A stretch of DNA of 64,000 bases, taken from assembly GCF_002237555.1 (NCBI RefSeq), contig NZ_CP022540.1, forward strand, positions 3,973,001 through 4,037,000. The letters run 5' to 3'. The DNA comes from Antarctobacter heliothermus (lineage in GTDB: Bacteria; Pseudomonadota; Alphaproteobacteria; Rhodobacterales; Rhodobacteraceae). Shown piece by piece: positions 27,071 to 35,696 of this stretch (the first letter of the stretch is position 1; each line of letters opens with the position of its first letter). Under the pieces are notes generated by a model that saw only the letters and a list, made by a program, of their open reading frames with translations, searched no databases and was not told the origin of the DNA. The position numbers were made by a program, and so were the translations under genes.

Positions 27071-27904
27071 ATGCCGATCTCTATCGAAATTCCTACTCAA
27101 AAACTGCCATTCACTGCGCTCTTTTTCTTCTTAGGGACCACCTTTTTGATCACTTGGGGCGTCATCGGCGGCTACATCTTCTCGCCCGACGCTATGATCA
27201 AGGCTTTCGGCGCAATCAGCGGATCGCATCCGCTTTTTTTCCTCGCGACGTGGGCCCCTGCCATCGCGGCATTCACCGTGGTAATGTTGTATGGTGGCTC
27301 GGCCGGGCTAAAAGGATTCCTGTCGCGGCTCTTACTTTGGCGCTGCCCCGCTTCGTGGTGGCTATTCATCCTGATCTTGATACCCTTGGTTTTTATGGCA
27401 GGCTCGCTCATCAAAGGTGGGCAGCTCCTCGCACCGCTTCCACCTGAAGGCATGGTCCCAGTCTTCGGCCTGATGTTCATGATGCTTTTGCTGGGGCCTA
27501 TTGAAGAATTCGGCTGGCGTGGCCTTGCACAGCCACTTCTCCAGCGGTACATGGCACCGATCTGGGCCGGTGCCTTGATTGGCACGGTCTGGGGTATCTG
27601 GCACCTGCCCGCTTTCTTTCTTTCCGGCGTTGTCTTCGCAGAATGGAGCTTCCTGCCCTTCTTCATCGGGAATATCACTCTAGCGATCCTTGTGACCCCA
27701 ATCTTCAACGCATCGCACGGCAGCCTAGCATTACCTGTGCTGTTCCACTGGCAACTGATCAACCCTTTCTGGCCCGATGCACAGCCCTGGGATACCTGGC
27801 TTCTTGTTTTCGTCGCCGCAGTCGTTGTCTGGTGGAAGCGCTACACAATGTTCTCGCGCGAGGGTGCGGTTACAGAAGTGATCCCCCAAGAGGCCCAGCT
27901 ATGA
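27071..27904 (+). CDS. CPBP-family intramembrane metalloprotease
   Basis: 277 residues with about eight hydrophobic helices. It carries the CPBP (CAAX protease / bacteriocin-processing) motifs: the Glu-Glu box in GPIEEFGWRGLAQPLL, then WGIWHLPAF (His) and a distal GSLALPVLFHW. These residues bind the metal within the membrane. ATG 27071 gives the natural membrane-protein start; upstream codons in frame are ignored. Members process prenylated or bacteriocin-like peptides or give self-immunity. A second CPBP gene lies 1.3 kb downstream. Confidence 0.88.
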   Translation: MPISIEIPTQKLPFTALFFFLGTTFLITWGVIGGYIFSPDAMIKAFGAISGSHPLFFLATWAPAIAAFTVVMLYGGSAGLKGFLSRLLLWRCPASWWLFILILIPLVFMAGSLIKGGQLLAPLPPEGMVPVFGLMFMMLLLGPIEEFGWRGLAQPLLQRYMAPIWAGALIGTVWGIWHLPAFFLSGVVFAEWSFLPFFIGNITLAILVTPIFNASHGSLALPVLFHWQLINPFWPDAQPWDTWLLVFVAAVVVWWKRYTMFSREGAVTEVIPQEAQL

Positions 27905-28086
27905 AACAGTATCTGGTCGGCGCTGTGCTTACAGCATTTACGACATTCACGGGTCCGGCACGAGCCGAGACGATGGAGCGTCAGATGTAGGCTCTGTTGG
28001 ATGGTTTTCACACGGACTACAACTTTCCAGATGCGACTGCGTTGGAAGTAACTCTTGCAGATTTGGCGATAGGCGCAGTGCAATGA
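27901..28086 (+). pseudogene. Stub of an exported serine hydrolase (beta-lactamase-like), with in-frame stop
   Basis: The ATG overlaps the CPBP stop. The first 21-22 residues form a signal peptide (MKQYLVGAVLTAFTTFTGPA, then RAE). After TMERQM there is a TAG at 27988, and reading through it gives ALLDGFHTDYNFPDATA, like the opening of class-C beta-lactamase-type serine hydrolases, before a final stop at 28086. The catalytic part is missing, so this is a decayed gene. The family assignment is tentative because so little is left. Confidence 0.5.
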
Positions 28087-28123
28087 CACCCGCCCACGAA
28101 GGGTAATCGCACGACTTTGGGGT

Positions 28124-28960
28124 TCAATGCGGAAAGTTGATGTCGGAAACATCGACAACGAAAAATGGGAAATACTCATTGGTGTCAAAGAAGTTTCCGG
28201 CCTCAATATGTGTTGGAAGCATGAAACCTTCGAACTCCCGAAACTCAGAGAGAAAGCCGCCAAAGGGCTGCAACTGATGGGTCTTTTGGGGGTTGGCGTC
28301 GCTCCAACGCATGAACATCACATGGAGCGGCTGGCCGTCCTCGCCCACAGTGATATCAACCGCCTGTTCAAGATCGCCGTGGCGCATCGTCATACGCGCA
28401 ACGTTTTCAGAAACAGGCTCCCAAGTGACGTTGGGGCTTGGCAGAACCGCTGCAGGTGTCCAGAAAACAGCCTCGGCCACATATCGCCCGAAAGCAGAGC
28501 GGGTGTGGTCCGGGGTGCCACCGAACCGCGCCACTGGGGCAAGACCGGCAAGCCAGAACCGGGTCCACGATCTGCTATCGGAGCCTGCCATGCGCATCGC
28601 GCCCTCGCCGCCAGACATCGCCCAAACGAACCCATGAGGAGCAGCGAGCAGTTGCGTCGCGCGCATGGGCATGTAACTCGGCTTTGTCTTGTCACCCATG
28701 CTAAACTGCCCCTCCATCTCCAACCGGGCCACTGTATAAAGCGGTGTGTCCTCAGCGATGGCGAATGCGAAAAAGCGACGTGCAGGGGCGGGCAGATCTG
28801 CGACCATCTTTGGCGCGAACCTACCCGGATTGGTAGGCTGGAATCCGATCAGGCGATCCATTTCCGCGCGGTCGGCACGATGATCCAACTGCCGCCACGC
28901 CAAAAGGCCGGTCAAACAGAATCCGACGATCACCAGTATTGCGATAACGATCATACGCAT
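28124..28960 (-). CDS. DUF6544-like membrane-anchored protein
   Basis: 278 residues. One N-terminal transmembrane helix (MRMIVIAILVIVGFCLTGLL) leads into a soluble domain with LPAPARRFFAFAIAEDTPLY, LEMEGQFSMGDK, WLAGLAPVARFGG, YVAEAVFWTPAAVLPS and MRWSDANPQKTH. This matches the outline of the DUF6544 (formerly DUF6920) family, whose function is unknown. ATG 28960 is used because it begins at the helix. It lies convergently between the hydrolase stub and oppositely placed CPBP genes; a shared role is unproven. Confidence 0.75.
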   Translation of the reverse strand: MRMIVIAILVIVGFCLTGLLAWRQLDHRADRAEMDRLIGFQPTNPGRFAPKMVADLPAPARRFFAFAIAEDTPLYTVARLEMEGQFSMGDKTKPSYMPMRATQLLAAPHGFVWAMSGGEGAMRMAGSDSRSWTRFWLAGLAPVARFGGTPDHTRSAFGRYVAEAVFWTPAAVLPSPNVTWEPVSENVARMTMRHGDLEQAVDITVGEDGQPLHVMFMRWSDANPQKTHQLQPFGGFLSEFREFEGFMLPTHIEAGNFFDTNEYFPFFVVDVSDINFPH

Positions 28961-29150
28961 TTTCCGTCCAATCTCAGCTTCACTCCTCAGGCACGTCACC
29001 CCTTATCGGTTTGGTGCCGTCTCAAGCCGATCAAGAAGTGCAAGCTGCATAGCAATCGACCGAATCCGATGTTAGAATATATGACTTGGCAGGCGTTTTT
29101 GTTGACCCAAATCAAATCCGTATTGATATCCACTATGAGATGGTTTGAGA

Positions 29151-29942
29151 ATGGATATCTTCGATCGGCAAAATCAGGTCGGGCGCTTTCTTGCTCTGGC
29201 CTTCGGGATTTCGTGGACATCTTGGCTATTGGCAGCGACCATGCCGAGCCTTGAGGCTCCTCTAAAGATTGCAGGCACTTTCGGGCCAAGCTCGGCTGCC
29301 CTAATTCTAGTATGGCCTCATCTGCAAGAACGTCGCGAGTTGCTAAGCCGCCTCGTTCGTTGGCGCATACCGATCAACGTCTTGTTATACGCCAGCGCAC
29401 TGCCCGTAGCGGGCATCCTCCTCGCGCTTCTAACGGTGCGTGCGATAACGGGAAATGGGGCGGTATGGCCTGAACCGATGCTGATCTGGCTCCCGGTGGT
29501 CGTCTTCGCCTACATTATGGTGTTTAGCGTCGTGGGCGAGGAACTAGGGTGGCGTGGCCTAGCGCTTCCGCCGCTCATTGCTCGGCATGGTCCTATTAAG
29601 GCTAGCCTCGGCCTTGGGCTGGTATGGGCGATATGGCATGCACCGCTCTTTCTGCTGCCTGGAGATTTTCATAGTGCCATCCCGCCATTTCTGTTTGCCA
29701 TACAAATCGTCGCGTCCAGTGTCATCTATACGCACCTGCATCTCGCCAGCGGCGGATCGCTCGTCCCGGCACATCTGTTTCATGCCTCGTTCAATGCCTC
29801 TGCCGGGCTGTTTCCAGTATTGCCGCAGACCCGTAGCGGCGATCTTACCGCGCTTTGGTTCGCCGTGGGGACACTCTGCGTAATTGCGGTGGCGACGGTT
29901 TTCGTCATTCGAAGGCGCGTGCGATTAAGCGCCAGCCAGTAA
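29151..29942 (+). CDS. Second CPBP-family intramembrane metalloprotease
   Basis: 263 residues and about eight helices. Motifs are GEELGWRGLALPPLI (Glu-Glu box), VWAIWHAPLFLLPGD (His) and LVPAHLFHASFNAS (second His). It differs enough from the gene at 27071 that recent tandem duplication is unlikely. ATG 29151. With the first CPBP gene and the DUF6544-like gene it forms a small membrane-protein island in otherwise eroded DNA. Confidence 0.88.
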   Translation: MDIFDRQNQVGRFLALAFGISWTSWLLAATMPSLEAPLKIAGTFGPSSAALILVWPHLQERRELLSRLVRWRIPINVLLYASALPVAGILLALLTVRAITGNGAVWPEPMLIWLPVVVFAYIMVFSVVGEELGWRGLALPPLIARHGPIKASLGLGLVWAIWHAPLFLLPGDFHSAIPPFLFAIQIVASSVIYTHLHLASGGSLVPAHLFHASFNASAGLFPVLPQTRSGDLTALWFAVGTLCVIAVATVFVIRRRVRLSASQ

Positions 29943-30227
29943 TCGTGAAGGCGCATTTTTACGAATACACTCCGCACCACTTACTTTGGCACGGCAACTC
30001 AGAGGGCTAACGTGGAGGCGAGTTATCGCAGGAAGATAACTGTAAGACCCTTCTAGCGGCTGCATTTAATGAAACTCTGAGACCGTAGCAGACGTTGGTG
30101 CAATCCGCAGCATCGGTAAAATGGGCTCTCACCCGACCTTCTCCGGAAGCGCACATTTCCATGCTAAGCTGAGTTGCCAACGTCTGGTTGGCGCTGTGGT
30201 GGATCGTGGCGGATGGAAGGAACCATC

Positions 30228-30680
30228 ATGACCATAGCAAACTTACCAGCCATTCGCGCTTGTCGCCCTGCCTGGAACAAGGGGCGAGTCATAGGGCAGA
30301 AGCGCCCTTTGATGCCAAAACACGTGTGGGCTATCCGTGTGCGTCTCGAAATAGCTGAGAACCATCGTGATCTGGCGCTATTCAACCTCGCAATCGACAG
30401 CAAGCTTCGCGGTTGCGACTTGGTGAAGTTGAAGGTCGCGGACATCTACGCCTCAGGTCAGGTAAAGGAACGGGCCTCAATCATCCAAAGTAAAACCAAG
30501 CGACCGGTGAGGTTCGAAATCACCGAGGGCACACGCAAATCAATCTTGAGATGGATGGAGGAGCCTTTGATGGTCGGTTCCGAACACCTATGGCCGGGGC
30601 GTTTTCATGAACGTCTGCACATTTCGACCCGTCAATACGCTCGCTTGGTTCGCGAATGGGTCAAATCCATCGGATTTTGC
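30228..30680 (+). pseudogene. Truncated tyrosine recombinase/integrase
   Basis: From ATG 30228 (behind GGAAGGAACC) about 150 residues read as a phage-integrase catalytic domain start: LALFNLAIDSKLRGCDLVKL (catalytic Arg region), KVADIYASGQVKERA, IIQSKTKRPVRFEI and EHLWPGRFHERLHIS. The match ends near VKSIGF, before the His-x-x-Arg and Tyr boxes. The frame stays open by chance through the end of the adjacent IS3 element. It is the remains of another recombinase, not connected to the tRNA-Ser element. Confidence 0.8.
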
Positions 30681-30865
30681 TGCGGCGCAGCTTCAGCGAA
30701 ACGGCCATTCATACGATGCGCGGCATTTTGGAGCGGCCAATTGCTGCGGTTTGGACCTTTTCGGGATTGGCAATGGTTGTTCAGTCGCCGCCGCGGCAGT
30801 GAAGAGAGGTGGTCCTGCTTTTTTGGCCAGTTTGCAGCCCTGCTAAGATGGATCAGGGTTTCACA

Positions 30866-32077
30866 TCAGGCTGCCATTCTCATTGGTTCGGTTTTGCTGG
30901 CATGGACCTCGTCAGGGGTCAAGATGCCGTGGGTCGAGTGCGGCCGCTCAGCGCTGTAGTACGCCAGCCATTTTCGGATACCGGCCTTCGCCTCTGTTCC
31001 CGTTTCAAAAGCGTGCAGATAAACGCATTCGTACTTCAGAGTCCGCCACAGGCGCTCGATCATCCTGTTGTCGATCCAGCGTCCTTTGCCGTCCATGCTG
31101 ATCTTGATCTTTGCGTCGCTCAGGACCTCGATCCAGTCTGCGCTGGTGAACTGGCTGCCCTGGTCGGTATAGAAGATTTCCGGCTTGCGGTGTTTGGCTA
31201 ACGCTTCCTCTAAGGCATCCACAAAAAAGTCTGCCTCCAGCGTGTTTGACAGCCGCCACGCCAGCACCTTACGGCTGTACCAGCCCATGATCGCCACCAA
31301 ATTCAGGAAGCCTCGGCGCATCGGAATGTAGGTAATGTCGGCACACCAGACTTGGTTTGGCCGGTCGATCACCATTCCCCTCAGCAGATACGGCCAGATC
31401 TCGTCCTGAGGGTGTTTCTTACTGGTGTTGGGTTCCTGGTAGATCGGCACCAGCCGCATGAGGCGCATCAACCGCCGCACCCGAGGCCGCCCGCACTTGT
31501 GACCTTGGCACTGCATATACCGGGCCATTCACTGACCGACAGGGTATTTCCGCAGCAAATGTCCCGAAAGGTTTCCGGGATCCGTACCACGGCGTTTCCA
31601 GGAACTGTCGATCAAAAATTGCCATGAACTGCAAGTTCTCGGTGCTCTCGCCCTTCGGCTGATAATACAGGTTAGACCGCGTCAACGTCAGCAACGCACA
31701 CAGATGTCGAACGCTCAGATTGTGATCCGTGCTCACCATTTTTTGCCCCGCGTCCCGAGCAGTTGAACCGAGGCATCCATTGCCCGGCAATGCATGCTAG
31801 CATGCATGAGACGGGACCAAAAATTCCGCTCGACAACAAGCTGCCCGATCTTGGAGTACAACTTCTCGATCTCGACCGTATTAGCAGGAGCCGGATCGGC
31901 CCCTCGCCGTTTAAACGCAGACACCATGTTTTGAATCGCCGCTCGTTTTCACGTGCTGATCTGGGTCGCGTGTACGCCGTATTTCTTCGAGAGCTCCGCC
32001 AGCATCATCTCCTCGTGGATCGCCTCAAGCGCAACTTTGGCCTCGAACTCGGGCGAATAGTTCTTTCTCTTCGTCAT
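30866..32077 (-). pseudogene. IS3-family transposase (OrfA/OrfB), broken
   Basis: OrfA starts at ATG 32077 (MTKRKNYSPEFEAKVALEAI, helix-turn-helix) but reads TGA where HATQIST is normally followed by Trp. It then resumes with KRAAIQNMVSAFKRRGADP. A short palindromic insert lies near the OrfA/OrfB junction. OrfB (MVSTDHNLSVRHLCALLTL onward) shifts frame after FLETPWYGSR and resumes at MARYMQCQGHKCGR. The DDE core is recognisable (CADITYIPM, FYTDQGSQF, NRMIERLWRTLKYE). With one stop and at least one frameshift this copy cannot make an active enzyme. Confidence 0.88.
31778..31815 (-). repeat. 38-nt double-hairpin mini-element inside the IS3 transposase
   Basis: On the plus strand CATTGC-CCG-GCAATG (31778-31792) overlaps an 18-bp perfect palindrome ATGCATGCTAGCATGCAT (31790-31807), followed by GAGACGGG. 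The first 18 bases differ from the mini-element at 53855 only by a paired T-A to C-G change in the stem. It lies at the OrfA/OrfB junction in the same sense relative to the gene as the other copies. Confidence 0.65.
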
Positions 32078-32143
32078 CTTGGATCGTGTCTCTCGTCAAG
32101 CGATCCATCTTAACAACTGGTCCGAAATCCTGCGACCACCTCT

Positions 32144-32624
32144 AAGGGCTCGGCGGGACGGCGGTGACTTGCCGTTCGCTTTGGACAGCGGAAAAACCGA
32201 AAAATGAACATTTCTGGATCGGACGACTTGAGGTGGAAATCTGCATAATCTCCTGACGAATAGCGCATTCGACAATAGGAATGATCGCGTCGTCTGGCTC
32301 TTCGCTGCGGGGTGCAAATGCGTCTATTACACACGCCTGCGCTCTGACCTGAAACACCACCGCATCGCGGGATGCCCAAGAGTCGTTCAACACACTAGCG
32401 ACTTCCAAACGGACAAGATGGCCGTCACGCTTACGCAAATGGTCTGCGGCCATCACCCCGCCCATGTATCACTCGTTCATCGTCGTCGCCACGAGGCACA
32501 TGGGCTTGTTGCCCGGGCTCAAATAAATTGGGTGCACGTCGGTAGGCACAATTTCTGCTTGATTGCCCACCGTCAGCTTCCTTGTAGGGGCCATCAGATC
32601 GTTGGCGCACACGTCTTCGCAAGG
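32144..32624. other. Eroded DNA, possible gene remnant on the minus strand
   Basis: 481 bp between the IS3 element and the regulator gene. A minus-strand frame reads VPTDVHPIYLSPGNKPM, has a stop, then continues through LVRLEVASVLNDSW and IDAFAPRSEEPDDA. This looks like coding sequence with a nonsense mutation, but I do not recognise the family. Confidence 0.35.
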
Positions 32625-34226
32625 TCAAACGATGGCAGTCACGCGACTGCACTCGATTAGGTTGGTGCGATGCACAAGCGAGGCGGGATAGGTCTTGTCC
32701 TCGAACATGCGTAGGGGCGAAAAATCAGGTTCGAGACGTTTCAGGCGGTCGGAGAAATGAACAGCAGAGTCTTCTCTGCCCTCCGTGGCGTTGAGGGCCA
32801 GGAGGTATCGCAGTGGCGGGCGGAAACTTGGCCGCACGAGTGTCACCGTCTCGAGGAGCGATTGCGCCTCTTCTTTTCTTCCGAGAACCATGGCTGTCGC
32901 GGCCAGTTGAAGATCCCAGAAAAACTGGCGTTTTGAGTGCATGACAATCCGACGGCCACGCGTGGCATCGCGATAGGCGCCGACGGCATCACCGTTATAA
33001 AGGCGCGCTGAACTGGCCGCCCAGACGGCCATTGCATTCGCTGAATTGCGCTCAAGACTGCTTTGCGCGAAATGTAGGCTGGCCGCGGGATCATTAAACA
33101 GAAACAGGCTGGCATTCCCCAAGAGAGCAAGGATCATCGAGTTTTCACCGCCCGTTTCCACCGCATATGCGGCAAAGGCTTTTCCTTCGTCGCGTAGTCT
33201 TTTTTCATCCGAGACATGGCGTTCCAGCCGCTGGATCGTGCGGATCTGAAGCCGCCATGCCAAATACAAAGGCGATGGACGCATCTCATAGGCGGAGGCA
33301 AGAAGGGCGTCCGCATCGGCGATTTCGACGGCATCCATGGAGAATATTTTGTCGATTGCAAGACGCATCAGAGCATCGGCTCTGTCCGTACTGCTTTCGG
33401 GGCGGGTTCGGTCTATCGCGACGGCATCGACAGCCCTGCTGACCAAGCGCAGGACTTCAAGCTCGTCCACCGGAGGTCCGCCATGCACGCTGGCGCGGCA
33501 GCGCCCGGACCAAATCTGTCGGCGCGACAGTCCGTCGATTGCTGCCAAGCGAATACCGATACTATCGGGACTGATATGCAGGCAGTCGAGTTCGAGGGCG
33601 ATCTGTCCAACTTCGACTGAGGGCGTTTGTCCCGGGCTATGGCGGAACACATCGATGTGGGCGCATTCGGACAGGCTCTGAAACAAGCGGTCCGAGAGGA
33701 CCTGGGCGGTCCAGTCCGCCATGTCCGTCCCATCTCCGCGACACGTCAAAATGACCCCATCGCGACCGAGGGGCGCCTGTCTCGCGCCGTTATCAATGAA
33801 TACTTCGGACACCGGTGCACGGGGGGTCCGATTGCGCCGAACACGCTGTTCGGCCAGCCATAGGTCGAACTCGGGATCACGAATATCGAGGCCTTCAGCA
33901 AATTCTAGGGACGTATCTTCCTCGAGAATGATCCTGCTGGTATCGAGCGAGACATTCCTGTGATTGGACTTCAGGATGTCCTTGTGTTGTCCGAGACTTT
34001 TGCGGATGACCGAAAGAGTTTGCCGCAGGCTGGCCGATCCCTGTCGAGCGGAACGGTCACTCCAGAGACGATCCTGAAGCCATGAACGTCCGCGTGATCC
34101 ATCGGGGCCTGATAGAAGAAGTAATAGAAGCCCCTGTGCCTTGGAAAGAGGCGGTGTCAAATCTTCTCCGCTTTCCGTCAAGATGCGGAACGATCCGTGA
34201 ATCCTAATATTCAATTCAGGTGTCAC
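32625..34226 (-). CDS. SARP-like regulator: winged helix, TolB-like region, TPR-like repeats
   Basis: 533 residues. Residues 1-100 form an OmpR/SARP-type DNA-binding domain (LNIRIHGSFRIL, LSKAQGLLLLLLSGPDGSRG, LQDRLWSDRSARQGSASLRQ). Residues about 155-270 (VLSDRLFQSLSECAHIDVFR, ALELDCLHIS, RQIWSGRCRAS) resemble the TolB/FlgO-like sensor region found between winged helices and TPRs in adenylate-cyclase-like regulators. Residues 280-510 are helical TPR-like repeats. There is no receiver domain and no membrane helix. Divergent from the PAP2/subtilase pair across 192 bp, so it most likely controls them. What it senses is unknown. Confidence 0.82.
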   Translation of the reverse strand: MTPELNIRIHGSFRILTESGEDLTPPLSKAQGLLLLLLSGPDGSRGRSWLQDRLWSDRSARQGSASLRQTLSVIRKSLGQHKDILKSNHRNVSLDTSRIILEEDTSLEFAEGLDIRDPEFDLWLAEQRVRRNRTPRAPVSEVFIDNGARQAPLGRDGVILTCRGDGTDMADWTAQVLSDRLFQSLSECAHIDVFRHSPGQTPSVEVGQIALELDCLHISPDSIGIRLAAIDGLSRRQIWSGRCRASVHGGPPVDELEVLRLVSRAVDAVAIDRTRPESSTDRADALMRLAIDKIFSMDAVEIADADALLASAYEMRPSPLYLAWRLQIRTIQRLERHVSDEKRLRDEGKAFAAYAVETGGENSMILALLGNASLFLFNDPAASLHFAQSSLERNSANAMAVWAASSARLYNGDAVGAYRDATRGRRIVMHSKRQFFWDLQLAATAMVLGRKEEAQSLLETVTLVRPSFRPPLRYLLALNATEGREDSAVHFSDRLKRLEPDFSPLRMFEDKTYPASLVHRTNLIECSRVTAIV

Positions 34227-34418
34227 AGAGATGCCTCTTGGGTCGATTAAGTCGCCAGTGAAATGTCCTTACCCGCGGGTGGCATTGGCCCCCATCTGCC
34301 TATTTTCCACAAATTATGGTAACTTAATCGTAATTTATGAGTCGTTTCGACGCAAGCTTGTTGTCAGATCTTTCGTGACGGCACTTAGCTAACGCAAATG
34401 CTTTGTTAGGAGAAAGCT

Positions 34419-35645
34419 ATGACGTCCTATGGTGGTGCAGGCGGCGGAGCCGGAGGCGGTGCTGGCGGAGGGGCCGGAGGTGGCGCAGGTGGAGGAGCCG
34501 GGGGCGGTGCCGGAGGAACGGGGTCCGATGTTGGACTCTATGGGGCCGAAACGTTTCTCAAAAGTCACGCCGGCAGCCCGCCCTCACCGCTACTCAGCAG
34601 CGCGCTGATCCTGTCGCAAGACGCGACCGTGTCGTATTGGGACGGAGAGTCCACGCTGACACCCACGGAGCATTCCGCAAGCCTAATGGCCTATCTCAAA
34701 GAGGTTCGGATGCCGACGCAGGCCCTGATCCTCGACTGCCATGTCCGCAACCTGATTGGTGTCGAATGGAGCATCGCGGAGACGATTGCCGACGATGGTA
34801 ACGGCGACGACGAAGAAGCGGCTGCAGAGGATGATTTCGACGGCAATTGCGAATCCATTGTATCTCCCGTCATAAAAATGACCGTCAGAAAACCGAAAGA
34901 TTCGGCATCCGGACAAGCGGACATCCTGACCGTCGCGACGGTCACCAAGCCGGATCCCGATTACTTCGAGAAAGACCTGCATTGGCTGCGGAACTATAGC
35001 GACCTGCGCAGCGACAGACTTGCCGAGATCTACCACCAGACCGGGGACATCATTTCCTTCTTCGGGGCCTTGGGCTTTCTGGACAATGGTCGCCGGAAGT
35101 ATACGCTTTTGTTGCTGGAAGCCGTGCGGTCAGTGGCGGTTCATGTGGAAACGCTCGCCAAGTTTATCGGGCGCCAGAAACGCCCCATCGATTACGCCAT
35201 GGAGGTACAGCCGATGATCCAGACGCCGGATCATTCGTCTTTCCCCTCCGGTCACGCGCTGGAGGCCTTTGCCATTGCGACAGTGCTACATCGTCTGTCC
35301 GACACAGGCAGTGCAGTCGACGGCATCCGTGACAACGCGCGACCCTTTCTCCTCGCGCATCGGATTTCCACGAACCGCACGGTGGCCGGAGTGCATTTCC
35401 CGGTGGATTCGCTTGCCGGAGCGTTCCTTGGCCTGCATTTGGGCGAGCTGATCCACTCAATAGCGACGGGGACGAACATCCAACTCGGGGAACTGGGCAA
35501 GCCGACTACGCCGGTCGACGAGGAGAAGACGGAAGACTTCCTGCTGTCGAGCTTCTTAACCCATCTGGGAAGCCCGGTCGACGGCGGCACCCAATCTGAC
35601 GAACTGGTGGCTTGGTTCTGGGACAAGGCCCGACAGGAATGGTGA
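34419..35645 (+). CDS. Soluble PAP2/vanadium-haloperoxidase-like protein with Gly/Ala repeat N-terminus
   Basis: 408 residues behind AGGAGAAAGCT. Residues 5-33 are repeats of Gly-Gly-Ala-Gly. The C-terminal half has the complete acid phosphatase / vanadium haloperoxidase site: Lys248-x6-Arg255-Pro256, Pro276-Ser277-Gly278-His279 and Arg320-x5-His326-x3-Asp330. No signal peptide or convincing transmembrane helix is seen, which favours a soluble vanadium-haloperoxidase-like enzyme over a membrane lipid phosphatase. An acidic stretch (125-143) separates the halves. The subtilase gene follows 51 bp later on the same strand. The actual reaction (haloperoxidation or phosphate hydrolysis) is unknown. 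Confidence 0.85.
   Translation: MTSYGGAGGGAGGGAGGGAGGGAGGGAGGGAGGTGSDVGLYGAETFLKSHAGSPPSPLLSSALILSQDATVSYWDGESTLTPTEHSASLMAYLKEVRMPTQALILDCHVRNLIGVEWSIAETIADDGNGDDEEAAAEDDFDGNCESIVSPVIKMTVRKPKDSASGQADILTVATVTKPDPDYFEKDLHWLRNYSDLRSDRLAEIYHQTGDIISFFGALGFLDNGRRKYTLLLLEAVRSVAVHVETLAKFIGRQKRPIDYAMEVQPMIQTPDHSSFPSGHALEAFAIATVLHRLSDTGSAVDGIRDNARPFLLAHRISTNRTVAGVHFPVDSLAGAFLGLHLGELIHSIATGTNIQLGELGKPTTPVDEEKTEDFLLSSFLTHLGSPVDGGTQSDELVAWFWDKARQEW
34431..34517 (+). repeat. 12-bp coding tandem repeat (Gly-Gly-Ala-Gly)n
   Basis: About seven units encode GGAG with varied synonymous codons (GGC, GGA, GGT, GGG; GCA, GCC, GCT). The codon diversity suggests selection at the protein level rather than recent slippage. 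It forms a flexible or adhesive N-terminal tail on the PAP2-like protein. Confidence 0.85.
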
Positions 35646-35696
35646 TCGCCAACACTTCGTTTGGGGATGGCCGGGTCGAAAGCAAAGGATGCAAGC

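Larger units (their letters stand above)
30805..32143 (-). mobile_element. Degenerate IS3-family element with 3-bp target duplication
   Basis: 1339 bp. Ends are inverted: AGAGGTGGTC at 30805 and GACCACCTCT at 32134-32143, with further matches inward (GGATTTCGGACCAGTT-type against CTTTTTTGGCCAGTT). AAG flanks both sides (30802-30804, 32144-32146), fitting the 3-bp duplication usual in this family. The transposase reading frames inside are broken. Confidence 0.85.

Noticed and set aside
30607..30846. Plus-strand frame of 79 codons after the integrase fragment
   Set aside because: It runs into the IS3 terminal repeat and has no recognisable product or ribosome site.
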